35,721 bases of DNA from Gemmatimonadota bacterium (GTDB lineage: Bacteria > Gemmatimonadota > Gemmatimonadetes > Longimicrobiales > Gaopeijiaceae): assembly GCA_028874995.1 (NCBI GenBank), contig JAPPGM010000003.1:1-35721 (forward strand). The letters are read 5' to 3'. Within the stretch, counting starts at the first letter, position 1, and every line of letters begins with the position of its first letter. Made by a program: the position numbers and the translations under genes. The notes under the pieces are model-generated. The model had not been told where the DNA came from. It worked only from the letters and a program-made list of their open reading frames with translations, and ran no database searches. This document shows positions 1 through 7,493 of the stretch, piece by piece.

Positions 1-273
1 GTTGACGAAGTACTCGACCGCGTCCTGGTCGGCGAGCCAGTCGGCCCCGCTGATGGTGTCGTAGATGTGGTCTTCGAGGCTGTCGTTCGGCTTGATCTTC
101 GCCGCGGCGCCTCCTTCCGCGGTCACCGTGTGGCTGCGCATCGGATAGACCTTCGACACGCATGCCACCGAGTAGTCGGGGTTCTCCTCGGCGATCGCGA
201 TCGAGGCACGAAGCCCCGCCCCGCCGCCACCGATGATGATCACGTCGTGTTCGTGGGTCGTGCCGTGAGCCAT
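1..273 (-). CDS. sdhA: Succinate dehydrogenase / fumarate reductase flavoprotein subunit, N-terminal part (cut by window edge)
   Basis: The first 91 codons of a flavoprotein that runs off the left edge. The ATG is at 271-273 (complement). The protein starts with an acidic leader, then a beta-alpha-beta FAD-binding fold with GGGGAGLRA at about residues 15-23, followed by [13 protein letters not shown] at about 45-57. In the SdhA/FrdA family the His of the RSHT motif (here His48) carries the covalently bound FAD. The segment [20 protein letters not shown] is also typical of this family, which oxidises succinate to fumarate (or the reverse) at the membrane-bound complex II. Whether it works as Sdh or Frd cannot be told from this fragment, since the iron-sulfur and membrane subunits are outside the window. 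Confidence 0.9.
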   Translation of the reverse strand, partial: MAHGTTHEHDVIIIGGGGAGLRASIAIAEENPDYSVACVSKVYPMRSHTVTAEGGAAAKIKPNDSLEDHIYDTISGADWLADQDAVEYFVN

Positions 274-397
274 CGTAGGGGGATCGTCTCGTGGGTGGCG
301 GTTGGGGGAGATCGGGTGAGGGCGGGTGGGTGAGAAGACCCGCCCGGCCAAGAGCCGAAACAGCTTAGCGCGGGAGGGGGCGGGGATCAAGGTGATC

Positions 398-784
398 CTA
401 CCAGAGCACGTCGGTTGCGTAGGCTCTCATCCTGCGGTCGCGGCTGACGAGTGTCATCCCTTCCGTGATGGCCTGAGCGATCAGAATGCGGTCGAAGGGA
501 TCGCGATGATGCCACGGGAGGGTCGCGACTTCGTGGCAGTGTTCCGGTTCCAGCGACAGCCATTGAGCGTGAAGCCTCTTCCTGCCGCCATCGATGAGAT
601 CGCGCCAGTCGGCGCTCAGTTCGAGGCGCCCGAGACTCATCTTGATCGCGATTTCCCAGAGGCTGACGATGCTGAACGAGACCTGATTCCCGGGTTCGGC
701 CAGGGCCTTCCGCGCGCGGGTCCCCAGCCTGTCAGGCGCCCCGATCGCCCAGAGGAGTGTGTGGGTGTCGGCGAGGAGCTTCAT
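398..784 (-). CDS. vapC: Type II toxin VapC, PIN-domain ribonuclease
   Basis: A 128-residue PIN-domain protein of normal VapC length. The acidic metal-binding residues of the family can be seen: Asp6 ([10 protein letters not shown]), Glu44 (SLWEIAIK), Asp98 ([12 protein letters not shown]) and Asp116 (LVSRDRRM). PIN toxins of this group cleave structured RNA, often initiator tRNA, in a Mg-dependent way. The start codon (782-784) directly abuts the stop of the antitoxin gene (785-787), so the two are one transcription unit with the antitoxin first, the usual order. The gene looks intact. The RNA target cannot be inferred from the sequence. Confidence 0.9.
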   Translation of the reverse strand: MKLLADTHTLLWAIGAPDRLGTRARKALAEPGNQVSFSIVSLWEIAIKMSLGRLELSADWRDLIDGGRKRLHAQWLSLEPEHCHEVATLPWHHRDPFDRILIAQAITEGMTLVSRDRRMRAYATDVLW

Positions 785-1009
785 TCACTCGTACCCCGAG
801 AAATCGGGCAGGGGATCGTCGAAATCGTCTCCCATGCGCCGAATCAGTTCGGGCGCGGTGCCCAGCTCCGGCACGTCCGAGTCCTCGGTGATCACCACCA
901 GTCGTACGAGGGGCCGCCGATGCCTGGCAATGATCACCTCCTCACCCGCCAGAGCGAGCCTGATCAGCCTGGACAGGTGGGTCTTGGCTTCGTGGATGTT
1001 GACTTGCAT
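785..1009 (-). CDS. Type II antitoxin, Phd/YefM family
   Basis: A 74-residue protein starting MQVNIHEAKTHLSRLI, the classic Phd/YefM N-terminus that forms a DNA-binding dimer, followed by IIARHRRPLVRLV. The acidic C-terminal tail (DDFDDPLPDFSGYE) is the part expected to wrap around and block the PIN toxin encoded immediately downstream. Such antitoxins repress their own operon. A pair of 9-bp direct repeats lies 22-43 bp upstream of the ATG and could be the binding site. The coding sequence is complete. Confidence 0.88.
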   Translation of the reverse strand: MQVNIHEAKTHLSRLIRLALAGEEVIIARHRRPLVRLVVITEDSDVPELGTAPELIRRMGDDFDDPLPDFSGYE

Positions 1010-1030
1010 GGGGATCTCTTGGTGAAAAGT

Positions 1031-1052
1031 TAGTCATATAATCTAGTCATAT
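1031..1052. promoter_or_regulatory. Candidate operator/promoter of the vapBC-type operon: two 9-bp direct repeats
   Basis: TAGTCATAT occurs at 1031-1039 and again at 1044-1052 (13-bp period) inside the only AT-rich stretch near the antitoxin start. On the minus strand this reads as two ATATGACTA boxes and also supplies -10-like TATATG. Autoregulation by Phd/YefM-type antitoxins is established for the family; this exact site is inferred. Confidence 0.4.
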
Positions 1053-1074
1053 TTTGTGTGAAAGGGCCAGTGGG

Positions 1075-1106
1075 GTGGGACCGCAGCGTGGTGGGACCGC
1101 AGCGTG
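1075..1106. repeat. Tandem 16-bp repeat, two copies
   Basis: GTGGGACCGCAGCGTG is present at 1075-1090 and 1091-1106 without mismatch. It lies in the intergenic stretch between the toxin-antitoxin operon and the coxD-like gene. No function can be assigned. Confidence 0.7.
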
Positions 1107-1131
1107 GCGGGGCGGACGCGCATGGCAATGG

Positions 1132-1218
1132 ACCGTGTTGTCAAACGGCGCCCCCCGGTTCGTCGACGCTGCCGTGCCGCTGGAGCTGGAACTCGAAGCC
1201 TTGGAGGCCGTGGCGTGA
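1132..1218 (+). pseudogene. C-terminal fragment of an unidentified protein, also present (inverted) at the right end of the window
   Basis: Read on the plus strand, this stretch encodes LSNGAPRFVDAAVPLELELE followed by ALEAVA and a TGA at 1216-1218. The minus strand at 35618-35708 encodes nearly the same C-terminus (LSNGAPRFVDSAVPLSLELA, then ALEAVA and a stop). Many differences between the two are at third codon positions, which suggests both descend from a coding sequence under selection. Upstream of 1132 the reading frame stays open only to a stop at 1039-1041 and runs through a 16-bp tandem repeat, so this copy is probably a stranded 3' end. The parent family is not recognised. Confidence 0.4.
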
Positions 1219-1231
1219 TCACCCGCCCGCC

Positions 1232-1340
1232 CGTTGCCGCGGCAAAACCAGGGACACGAGCATGTCAGAATGGGACAGCCCGCGCCCGCCCGTCGCCGCG
1301 GCAAAAGCCGGGACGCCGGCATGTCGGAATGGGACAGCCC
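1232..1340 (+). repeat. Repeat A, two tandem copies (59-bp period)
   Basis: Two copies, at about 1232-1281 and 1291-1340, share the pattern GCCGCGGCAAAA, then GGGAC, then GGCATGTCGGAATGGGACAG (first copy with a few changes). A third copy lies in opposite orientation at 35555-35604. They are not coding in any consistent frame. At 1232 and 35604 the repeat directly follows the same protein C-terminus, so it may be a repetitive 3' element. Confidence 0.7.
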
Positions 1341-1344
1341 TGGC

Positions 1345-1405
1345 TGCCAGCCCGGCACCCTCGCCGCTCCCGGGCACTCGCCGGGCTTTGTCCACGGACT
1401 GCTGG
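1345..1405 (+). repeat. Repeat B, left copy
   Basis: A 61-bp element starting TGCCAGCCCGGC and ending in a 22-bp block (1384-1405, beginning GGCTTTGTCCACGG) that is found exactly, on the other strand, at 34946-34967. The whole right copy spans 34946-35004. Here it sits 21 bp past the 3' end of the coxD-like gene. Confidence 0.7.
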
Positions 1406-1426
1406 TCCGTGCGCCCATCACCGACA

Positions 1427-2323
1427 CTACCGGCCATCACCTGACCCGGCCCCCGCCACCTCCACCAGCCTCCCCACCTCCCTCCCATCCAGCTGCATCA
1501 TGTCATGCCGATCCTTCACCAGGCACCCCAGGGTCTCGTTCGCCGTCTCGGCGTCCAGGCGATCCCTGTGCAGCGTGATCAGCGCGCGCGCCCAATCCAA
1601 TGTCTCGGCGACCCCGGGCGGCTTCATCAGCCGGCGCCCCCGCAACTCCTGCACAAACCGCGTGATCTCGGCGGCGAGGCGCTCCGCGATTCCCGGCACC
1701 TTCGCCCGGATGATCTCGATCTCTTTGTCGAAGGACGGATGCTCGATGTACAGGTAGAGGCACCGCCGTCTGAGCGCGTCGCCGATCTCGCGGGTACGGT
1801 TCGAGGTCAGGATGACCAGGGGCCGGTGCGCGGCCCGAATCGTCCCCAACTCCGGGATGGTGACCTGAAAGTCCGATAGCACTTCCAGCAGAAACGCCTC
1901 GAATCCCTCGTCCGCGCGATCGATCTCGTCGATGAGGAGAACCGGGGATCGGTCCGGCACGGTGATGGCGCGCAGCAGCGGGCGTTCGAGCAGGTAACGG
2001 CGGCTGAAGATGAGGTCCTCAAGGTCGTCCTGGCGCCCCTCGCCCACCGCAATCCGCAGCCTCAGCAGCTGCTTCTGGTAGTTCCACTCGTACAGGGCCG
2101 TGTTCACGTCAAGCCCCTCGTAGCACTGCAGCCGAATCAGCTCGGCCCCCATCACCCCGGCCATCACCTTCGCGATTTCGGTCTTCCCGACACCCGCATC
2201 CCCCTCGACCAGGAGCGGTTTCTCCATTGCGCGGCCCAAGTGCACGGCAATGACGATCGACGGCTCGGCCACGTAGTCGAACTCGCGCATGGCACCCTGC
2301 AGGCGGGCGATCTCGGGTCTCAC
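1427..2323 (-). CDS. coxD: MoxR-family AAA+ ATPase, CoxD-like
   Basis: A 298-residue AAA+ ATPase with Walker A GDAGVGKT (residues 41-48), Walker B LLIDEID (about 125-131) and a sensor-1 region VILTSNRTRE. The sequences around these (EKPLLVEGDAGVGKTEIAK, DALRRRCLYLYIEHPSF) are typical of the MoxR/CoxD branch. CoxD helps to assemble the CuSMoO2 centre of aerobic CO dehydrogenase, and related MoxR proteins work with VWA partners. Start is GTG at 2321-2323; an internal ATG at codon 12 is an alternative. It is the last gene of a minus-strand operon, 33 bp after the XdhC gene. The usual CoxE (VWA) partner does not follow; instead the gene ends next to repeat DNA. Confidence 0.8.
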   Translation of the reverse strand: MRPEIARLQGAMREFDYVAEPSIVIAVHLGRAMEKPLLVEGDAGVGKTEIAKVMAGVMGAELIRLQCYEGLDVNTALYEWNYQKQLLRLRIAVGEGRQDDLEDLIFSRRYLLERPLLRAITVPDRSPVLLIDEIDRADEGFEAFLLEVLSDFQVTIPELGTIRAAHRPLVILTSNRTREIGDALRRRCLYLYIEHPSFDKEIEIIRAKVPGIAERLAAEITRFVQELRGRRLMKPPGVAETLDWARALITLHRDRLDAETANETLGCLVKDRHDMMQLDGREVGRLVEVAGAGSGDGR

Positions 2324-2356
2324 GGCCGGTTCGCCTCGCGGGCCTGCCCGACCACC

Positions 2357-3343
2357 CTACACATACGCCGCCGGATCCGCCTCGAAACGCGCGCGGCACC
2401 CCGGGCAGCAGAAGTGCACCGTCTGGCCTTGGTAGGTGGATGAGGGCCGCGACCCATCGGCGGGAACGGTCATGCCGCAGACCGGGTCGGTGGCAGTCGC
2501 AGTTGCGCCTGCGGGAGTTGCCGCGTTCTCGTCGGCGGCCACCGACCCCGCCCTCGCCAGCGCCACGATCTCTGCGAGAATGCTGATCGCCACCTCCTCC
2601 GGGCGCACGGCCCCGATGTCGAGCCCCGCCGGCCCGCGCACCTTCTCGATACGGCTGCCGCAAACACCCCTGGCGACCAGGTATTCGTGCACCTGGCCCA
2701 TGCGTTTCGGCGAGACGACCACCCCCAGGTAGTCCGCGCGCGCGGCCAGAAGCCGCTCGACCGCGTCTTCGTCGCCCCGTCCCATGGTGGCCACGACGGC
2801 GTACAGCGCAGCCCCGGCCGGGCGCGAAGCGTACCCTGCGGCGAACTGCCCATCGAGGATCCCGACGCGTTCTCCGACGGGACCTTCTCCCGCCTCCGTC
2901 GCTAAGGCCACGTCCGCCCCCTCCGCAACCACGACCCGATACCCCATTGCTTCGCCCAGCCGGGCCACCGCGTCCGCGATCGGCGAGGCGCCGACCACCA
3001 CCAGACGGGGAGCGGGATACACCGGATTGATGTGCACTTCGACCTTCCCTTCGCTGCCGCAGGACATGGGGACGGAGATGACGTCGCTGCGCGGTTCCGC
3101 GGAGCCGCCGAAGGCGAGCAGACGCGGTTGCCGCTCCGCGAGCGACGCAATGGCGTGACGGGTCACCTCGGGCAGGGTGCAGCTGCCCCCGATCCATCCG
3201 TGGACGGTCCCGTCGGACGTGATGACCGCGGTGTTGCCGGACGCCGCCGAGCTGGGGCGTTCCCGCCGGACCACCGTCGCGATCGCGTAGGGTGTCTCCC
3301 GGTCCAGCAGGCGCGCCGCGAGGCGGAGCAGGTCGCTATCCAT
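2357..3343 (-). CDS. XdhC/CoxI-family molybdenum-enzyme maturation protein with C-terminal YHS domain
   Basis: A 328-residue protein from the ATG at 3341-3343. The N-terminal XdhC_CoxI domain contains ATVVRRERPSSAASGNTAVI and GWIGGSCT. A Rossmann-like half follows with LVVVGASPIADAVARL and the terminal YLGVVVSPKRMGQVHEYL. XdhC-type proteins bind molybdopterin cofactor and promote its sulfuration before insertion into xanthine or CO dehydrogenases. After an Ala/Thr-rich linker comes an extra module, DPVCGMTV...VHFCCPGCRARFEADP, a YHS-type metal-binding domain with the CxxC-like FCCPGC core. Its start overlaps the 3' end of mocA by 8 bp, indicating translational coupling. An upstream in-frame extension to 3436 lies wholly inside mocA and is less likely. 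Confidence 0.85.
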   Translation of the reverse strand: MDSDLLRLAARLLDRETPYAIATVVRRERPSSAASGNTAVITSDGTVHGWIGGSCTLPEVTRHAIASLAERQPRLLAFGGSAEPRSDVISVPMSCGSEGKVEVHINPVYPAPRLVVVGASPIADAVARLGEAMGYRVVVAEGADVALATEAGEGPVGERVGILDGQFAAGYASRPAGAALYAVVATMGRGDEDAVERLLAARADYLGVVVSPKRMGQVHEYLVARGVCGSRIEKVRGPAGLDIGAVRPEEVAISILAEIVALARAGSVAADENAATPAGATATATDPVCGMTVPADGSRPSSTYQGQTVHFCCPGCRARFEADPAAYV

Positions 3344-4043
3344 CGTTCGCGAGCGCCTGACGGATCCACTCGTAGTCGGCCGGGTGGTCCAGGTCCCGCG
3401 CGGCCTCGGCGGACCACTCGACCTCGACCGCTTCATGGCGGTGGCGCCGCACGACCTGGCGGCCGCAACGGGCGTCCATGTCCCGGAGCTCGCCGAAGAG
3501 GCGGCGGTCGTAGAGGATGGGCGGGGCGTTGACCTCGCCGCCGTAACGGGATGCCACCAGGGGAGCGTCGGACTCTTCGTAGCGCTCGACCAGCGCCCGC
3601 AGCATCGGAGCGCTGACCAGCGGCATGTCGGCCAACATCACGATGGCGGCCGCGCTGGCGGTTCGTTCCACCACCCCGATCCCCGCCGCCACCGACGTGT
3701 GCGTCCCGTTCGCGTGCTCACCATTGAAGACGCTTCGGCACCGCAAACCGTGCAATTCACCCTCCACCGCCTCACGCGCATGCCCGGTCACTACGATCAC
3801 CGGATCCAGCCCGGCTTCGATAGCCGTGCGGGCGGCACGACGCGCCACCGTCTCGCCATTCAACTCCAGCAGCAGCTTGTTGCGCCCCATGCGCGTGGAG
3901 GCACCCGCCGCCAGGACCACAGCCGCTATCTGGTGGGCTGCATTCGCGTCGTGGCGGGTGGCATTCGCAATCCGGCGCGTGGCATCCGCAGCCGGCCGGC
4001 CTGGCGTCTCGGCCACCTCCGGCTGTCCCGCACCGTTGATCAC
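3336..4043 (-). CDS. mocA: MocA-like molybdenum cofactor cytidylyltransferase (NTP_transf_3)
   Basis: The nucleotide-binding signature LAAGASTRMG is at residues 44-53, followed by NKLLLELNGE and the metal-binding VMLADMPLVS. These are hallmarks of the MobA/MocA family; linkage to XdhC and CoxD points to MocA, which joins CTP to molybdopterin to make MCD, the cofactor form used by xanthine- and CO-dehydrogenase-type enzymes. A GTG at 4041-4043 overlaps the upstream TGA as GTGA, a standard coupling signal, and is preferred over a GTG at 4098-4100. The first 38 residues are unusual: they include three degenerate heptads (ADATRRI, ANATRHD, ANAAHQI) encoded by a 21-bp tandem repeat and are not part of the catalytic fold. 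Confidence 0.82.
   Translation of the reverse strand: MINGAGQPEVAETPGRPAADATRRIANATRHDANAAHQIAAVVLAAGASTRMGRNKLLLELNGETVARRAARTAIEAGLDPVIVVTGHAREAVEGELHGLRCRSVFNGEHANGTHTSVAAGIGVVERTASAAAIVMLADMPLVSAPMLRALVERYEESDAPLVASRYGGEVNAPPILYDRRLFGELRDMDARCGRQVVRRHRHEAVEVEWSAEAARDLDHPADYEWIRQALANDG
3931..3993. repeat. 21-bp tandem repeat, three degenerate units, inside mocA
   Basis: Units at 3931-3951, 3952-3972 and 3973-3993 share the core GGGTGGCATTCGCA with substitutions. They encode heptads in the N-terminal extension of the MocA-like protein. The length is a multiple of three, so unit gain or loss keeps frame. Confidence 0.6.
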
Positions 4044-4987
4044 CCGCCTGCTCCACCCAGCCCCGGGGGCGACGCGCTCTCCAACCACGCCGACCACCAC
4101 AGCGACGCCAGCATGCGCGCCCCCGCGGCCAGGCGCTCCGCGGCAAAGGCACGGGCTGCGGGATCCGCCGGTGTCTCCGGATCGAAACCCACGTCCCGGT
4201 CCAAACGGTACAGGGTCTCCACCTCGGCGTGCGATTCGAGGATATGGCGGCGGACGGCTTCCCGGGCTCCGCCGGACACCGACGCCGGCTCTCCCGCAGG
4301 CATATGGCGCGCCAGGTCGGCGTCCGTCAGGTGCGCCTCCACGAAGTAGCGCTCGAAGCGCGCATGGAACCCGTTGTCGCGGGTGTACCCTTCGGGGTTC
4401 GGGGTGTCACGGTCCCAGCCGTTGAAGTGAATCGTGGTGTGGTGGGGCTGGGAGGCGTCGGTCACGTAGTGCCCCAGGATGCCGGCGTCGTTGACGATCC
4501 GCTCCTCGATCCACTCACGCCGCTCGGGGTCCGTCTCGGCGGACCACATCCGCCATCCGTTTACCGTGCGCTGGTACAGTTCCATGATGCGGTACGGGAG
4601 GAAGCCGGCGTCACGCTCGGGGCGCTCCAGGCCCGCCTCGTAAAGCAACCTCAAATAGGTGAACCGGTCGGGCGCGTCAAGGGCACCATCGGGCACATTC
4701 TCCAGGTCGATGTAGTGATCGTACTGGAAGGCCTGGTCCATCTCGCGGCGCGCGCGCACGCGCCAGCGGTCCGGTTCCGGGTTGAGGTAGACCAGCTGGG
4801 GACCGGCGTCGCGAAAGAAGGCGGGCATTTCGCCGGGAAGGGTGGCGGTGGCGGCCCGTGCAGCCATTTGATGGCCCACGTAGCCCCAGGGCGGCCCGGA
4901 CACGGGGTCACTGGGAGCCGACGAGCCGGTGAGCAGCAATGCCACGAAGCACGCCCCTCCCAGTGCCGTCCTTCGCATCGATTTCAT
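4040..4987 (-). CDS. Secreted S1/P1 nuclease / zinc-dependent phospholipase C-like protein
   Basis: A 315-residue protein with an N-terminal signal peptide (MRRTALGGACFVALLLTGSS). After the cleavage region it begins WGYVGHQMAARAA, and it carries DHYIDLEN, then ILGHYVTDASQPHHTT with nearby HFNGWD, and GFHARFERYF. This spread of Trp, His and Asp residues resembles the trinuclear-zinc fold shared by S1/P1 nucleases and bacterial zinc phospholipase C. The enzyme would act in the periplasm or outside the cell on nucleic acids or phospholipids; which one cannot be decided here. It overlaps the upstream SDR gene by ATGA (4984-4987) and the downstream mocA by GTGA (4040-4043), so it is embedded in the maturation operon even though its function is not obviously linked. 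Confidence 0.72.
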   Translation of the reverse strand: MKSMRRTALGGACFVALLLTGSSAPSDPVSGPPWGYVGHQMAARAATATLPGEMPAFFRDAGPQLVYLNPEPDRWRVRARREMDQAFQYDHYIDLENVPDGALDAPDRFTYLRLLYEAGLERPERDAGFLPYRIMELYQRTVNGWRMWSAETDPERREWIEERIVNDAGILGHYVTDASQPHHTTIHFNGWDRDTPNPEGYTRDNGFHARFERYFVEAHLTDADLARHMPAGEPASVSGGAREAVRRHILESHAEVETLYRLDRDVGFDPETPADPAARAFAAERLAAGARMLASLWWSAWLESASPPGLGGAGG

Positions 4988-5763
4988 CCGGCCACCTCCT
5001 CGCGCGCCATCACGAACGGCGACCTCTGGACCGTCGGCATGACCAGCATGTTCAGCACGTTCACCCGCGGTCGCGTGTTCAGCACATAGTAAACCGCGTC
5101 GGCAATGTCTTCAGGCATGAGCGAATCAACTCCTTCGTAGACGGTCCGGGCGCGCTCCTCGTCGCCCCTGAAGCGGACCAGCGAAAACTCCGTCTCGACG
5201 AGTCCGGGATCCACCGAGGACATGCGCACCCTCGTCCCCACCAGGTCCAGGTTCGCGGCATCGGTCAGGGCCCGCACGGCGTACTTCGTCGCGCAGTAGA
5301 CGTTGCCCTTCGGGTAGACCATGTGCCCGGCGATGCTCCCGATGTTCACCACATGTCCGCTGTCGCGCGCGATCATCCCGGGCAGGATCGCCCGGGTCAC
5401 GTTGATGAGCCCCTTGACGTTGGTGTCGATCATGTCGTCCCAGTCCTCGTGGCTCCCCTCCTGAAAGGTGTCGAGGCCGCGGGCGAGGCCGGCGTTGTTG
5501 AGCAGGATGTCGATTGTCACGCCCCGCCCTTCCAGCCATTCCGCGAACTTCGTCACGCCATCGCGATCCCTCACGTCAAGGGCGCGCGTGCGGACATCGA
5601 CGCCGGTCGCCGCGAGCTCCTCCGCCAGCGCTGTCAGCCGCTCGCTCCGCCGTGCCACCAGCACGAGGTGAACCCCCGCCCCGGCCAGCGTTCGGGCGCA
5701 CGCCTCGCCGATCCCGGCGGTGGCGCCGGTGACAACCGCGGTCTTCCCTCGGATTCGGTTCAT
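4984..5763 (-). CDS. Short-chain dehydrogenase/reductase, YdfG-like
   Basis: A 259-residue classical SDR. It has the cofactor motif TGATAGIG (about residues 12-19), VARRSERL for NADP preference, NNAG (about 89-92), and the catalytic Ser with YxxxK as YCATKYA (about 154-160). The closing segment VNVLNMLVMPTVQRSPF matches the YdfG/serine 3-dehydrogenase group, which oxidises 3-hydroxy acids such as L-allo-threonine or reduces malonic semialdehyde. Substrate specificity is inferred only from similarity. It is the first gene of the five-gene minus-strand operon and overlaps the next gene by 4 bp. Confidence 0.85.
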   Translation of the reverse strand: MNRIRGKTAVVTGATAGIGEACARTLAGAGVHLVLVARRSERLTALAEELAATGVDVRTRALDVRDRDGVTKFAEWLEGRGVTIDILLNNAGLARGLDTFQEGSHEDWDDMIDTNVKGLINVTRAILPGMIARDSGHVVNIGSIAGHMVYPKGNVYCATKYAVRALTDAANLDLVGTRVRMSSVDPGLVETEFSLVRFRGDEERARTVYEGVDSLMPEDIADAVYYVLNTRPRVNVLNMLVMPTVQRSPFVMAREEVAG

Positions 5764-6162
5764 GTAGTGCTTGTGGTGACCTGCCTCGGGACGCGGCGGG
5801 CGGCAGGGTTTTCGGTGCGCTCTCGGGGTGGCGAAGGGGCTTTCGCCGAAGGATCGCCGGGACGCGCCATACTAACCGGATGAAATCGGGGCCAGCAAGG
5901 TCGTCTGGCGGCCCGAGCGCGGGAATATGGCCCGGATCGGCGGAAAAAAGTAATGCATGGTTTCCATTATGGGAACTAGTGTTTACATCTTGACCATTGA
6001 CGGGCACCTGGGGGGCCGGCCTGCGACGAGGCAATCGCGGCGCCGCCAACGTACGTCATCTTCCCAAACGACCAACCCCGGTACAGAATACGACTCCCCC
6101 GGGCGGCCCATGCGCCAAACGCCACACGCCCACCTCAACGAATCAACCCAGGAGCCAATCCC
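5764..6162. other. Divergent intergenic region, no gene recognised
   Basis: This 399-bp stretch separates the minus-strand SDR operon from the plus-strand cupin gene and should hold both promoters. An AT-richer island lies at about 5945-5998 (with TTTACA and two TTGAC-like hexamers). I see no ORF with family features, no repeat shared with other parts of the window and no clear riboswitch-like structure. Confidence 0.5.
5869..5898 (-). promoter_or_regulatory. Possible sigma70-type promoter of the SDR-mocA-coxD operon
   Basis: On the minus strand TTGCTG (5893-5898) and TAGTAT (5869-5874) are separated by 18 bp, about 105 bp before the SDR start codon. Each hexamer matches the consensus at four of six positions. 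This is a weak, purely sequence-based prediction. Confidence 0.25.
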
Positions 6163-6555
6163 TTGAGCAACGCCAAGGTCACCCACTACCGCGTCGCGGA
6201 CCAGCCGACCGAAGAGCTGAACCCGCTTATCTCCCGCAGCCTCATCACCGGCGAGCGGTCCATGCTCGCGCACGTGTACCTGAAGAAGGGCGCGGTCGTG
6301 CCGATGCACTCGCACGACAATGAACAGATCACCTACGTCCTCGAGGGTGCACTCAAGTTCCGGATCGGTGACGGCGGGCCTGAGGACCTGGTCGTCCGCA
6401 CCGGCGAGGTGCTGCACCTGCCCAGCAACGTGCCCCACGAGGCCGAGGCGCTCGAGGACACCATCGACGTGGATGTCTTCACCCCGCCACGGCAGGACTG
6501 GCTGGACGGCACGGACGCATACCTGCGGGGTGGTGACGCCGGGGCGGAGGAATAG
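6163..6555 (+). CDS. Cupin-domain protein
   Basis: A 130-residue single-domain cupin. The first cupin motif is seen as VVPMHSHDNEQITYVLEG and the second as EVLHLPSNVPHEAEALED, giving the expected His, His, Glu/Gln and His metal ligands. Such proteins bind Fe, Mn, Ni or Zn and are dioxygenases, isomerases or sensors; nothing here fixes the reaction. The start is TTG at 6163-6165, supported by AGGAG at 6149-6153. The gene ends one base into the start region of the aminotransferase gene, so the two are co-transcribed. Confidence 0.82.
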   Translation: MSNAKVTHYRVADQPTEELNPLISRSLITGERSMLAHVYLKKGAVVPMHSHDNEQITYVLEGALKFRIGDGGPEDLVVRTGEVLHLPSNVPHEAEALEDTIDVDVFTPPRQDWLDGTDAYLRGGDAGAEE

Positions 6556-6560
6556 TGGGA

Positions 6561-7487
6561 ATGGCCGGCAAACTGGCGAGCAGCCCCTGGATCTGGAAGG
6601 ACGGCGACTTCATCCGCTGGGAGGACGCGAACGTCCACATCCTCAGCCTGGCTGTGCAGTTCGCGGCCTCGGTCTTCGAGGGCGTGCGCTGCTACGAGAC
6701 GCCGAGGGGACCGGCGGTCTTCAGGCTGCACGACCACCTGCGCCGCCTCATGACGTCGAGCCGCACCTACCGGATGCAGCCCGATTACACGATCGACGAG
6801 CTGGTGGACGCGACGCTGGCGACGATCCGCAGGAACGAACTGACCTCGTGCTACATCCGGCCCATGGTGCTCCGGGGCTATGGATCGTCGAGCATGCACC
6901 CCGAGCACAGTCCGATCGAAACGTACATCCCGGTGTGGCCATGGGGCGCGTACCTGGGCGAAGAGGCGCTCGAGCGGGGCGTCGACGTGTGCGTGTCGTC
7001 GTGGAACCGGCCGCGGCCGAACACGATCCCGAGCGGGGCGAAGTCGTCGGGGAACTACATGCTCTCCACGCTGATGGTCACGGAGGCGTCCAGGCACGGA
7101 TACGCGGAGGCGATCGGGCTGGGGCCCGGCGGGCTGGTCAGCGAGGGGAGCGGCCAGAACCTCTTCCTGGTGGTGGACGGCGAGGTGGTTACGCCGATCC
7201 TCGACGGGACCTCGCTGTCGGGGATCACCCGTCACACCGTGCTCAAGATCGCCGAGGAGCTGGGCTACACGGTGCGTGAACAGCTGGTGTCGCGCGAAAT
7301 GCTCTATGGCGCCGACGAGATGTTCTTCACCGGAACCGCCTCGGAGGTCACTCCGATCCGGTCGGTCGACGCGCTGAAGGTGGGGGAGGGGCGGCGGGGG
7401 CCGGTGACGGAGGCGATTCAGGGGCGGTACCTGGAGTTGGCGAAGGGGGAGGGGCCGGATCCGTGGGGGTGGGTGACGTATCTCTGA
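6561..7487 (+). CDS. ilvE: Branched-chain amino acid aminotransferase
   Basis: A fold-type IV PLP aminotransferase of about 308 residues, matching the usual length. Family landmarks are FAASVFEGVRCYET, SCYIRPMVLRGYG, PWGAYLGEEALERGVDV, SSWNRPRPNTIPSGAKSSGNY (Lys of GAKSSGNY binds PLP), GLVSEGSGQNLF and FFTGTASEVTPIRSVD. It exchanges the amino group between Leu/Ile/Val and 2-oxoglutarate in the cytoplasm. An ATG at 6561 has GGAGG 10 bp upstream (6546-6550); a GTG at 6555 overlapping the cupin stop is an alternative start. The stop codon lies only 6 bp from the stop of the convergent M20 amidase gene. Confidence 0.93.
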   Translation: MAGKLASSPWIWKDGDFIRWEDANVHILSLAVQFAASVFEGVRCYETPRGPAVFRLHDHLRRLMTSSRTYRMQPDYTIDELVDATLATIRRNELTSCYIRPMVLRGYGSSSMHPEHSPIETYIPVWPWGAYLGEEALERGVDVCVSSWNRPRPNTIPSGAKSSGNYMLSTLMVTEASRHGYAEAIGLGPGGLVSEGSGQNLFLVVDGEVVTPILDGTSLSGITRHTVLKIAEELGYTVREQLVSREMLYGADEMFFTGTASEVTPIRSVDALKVGEGRRGPVTEAIQGRYLELAKGEGPDPWGWVTYL

Positions 7488-7493
7488 GGGATC

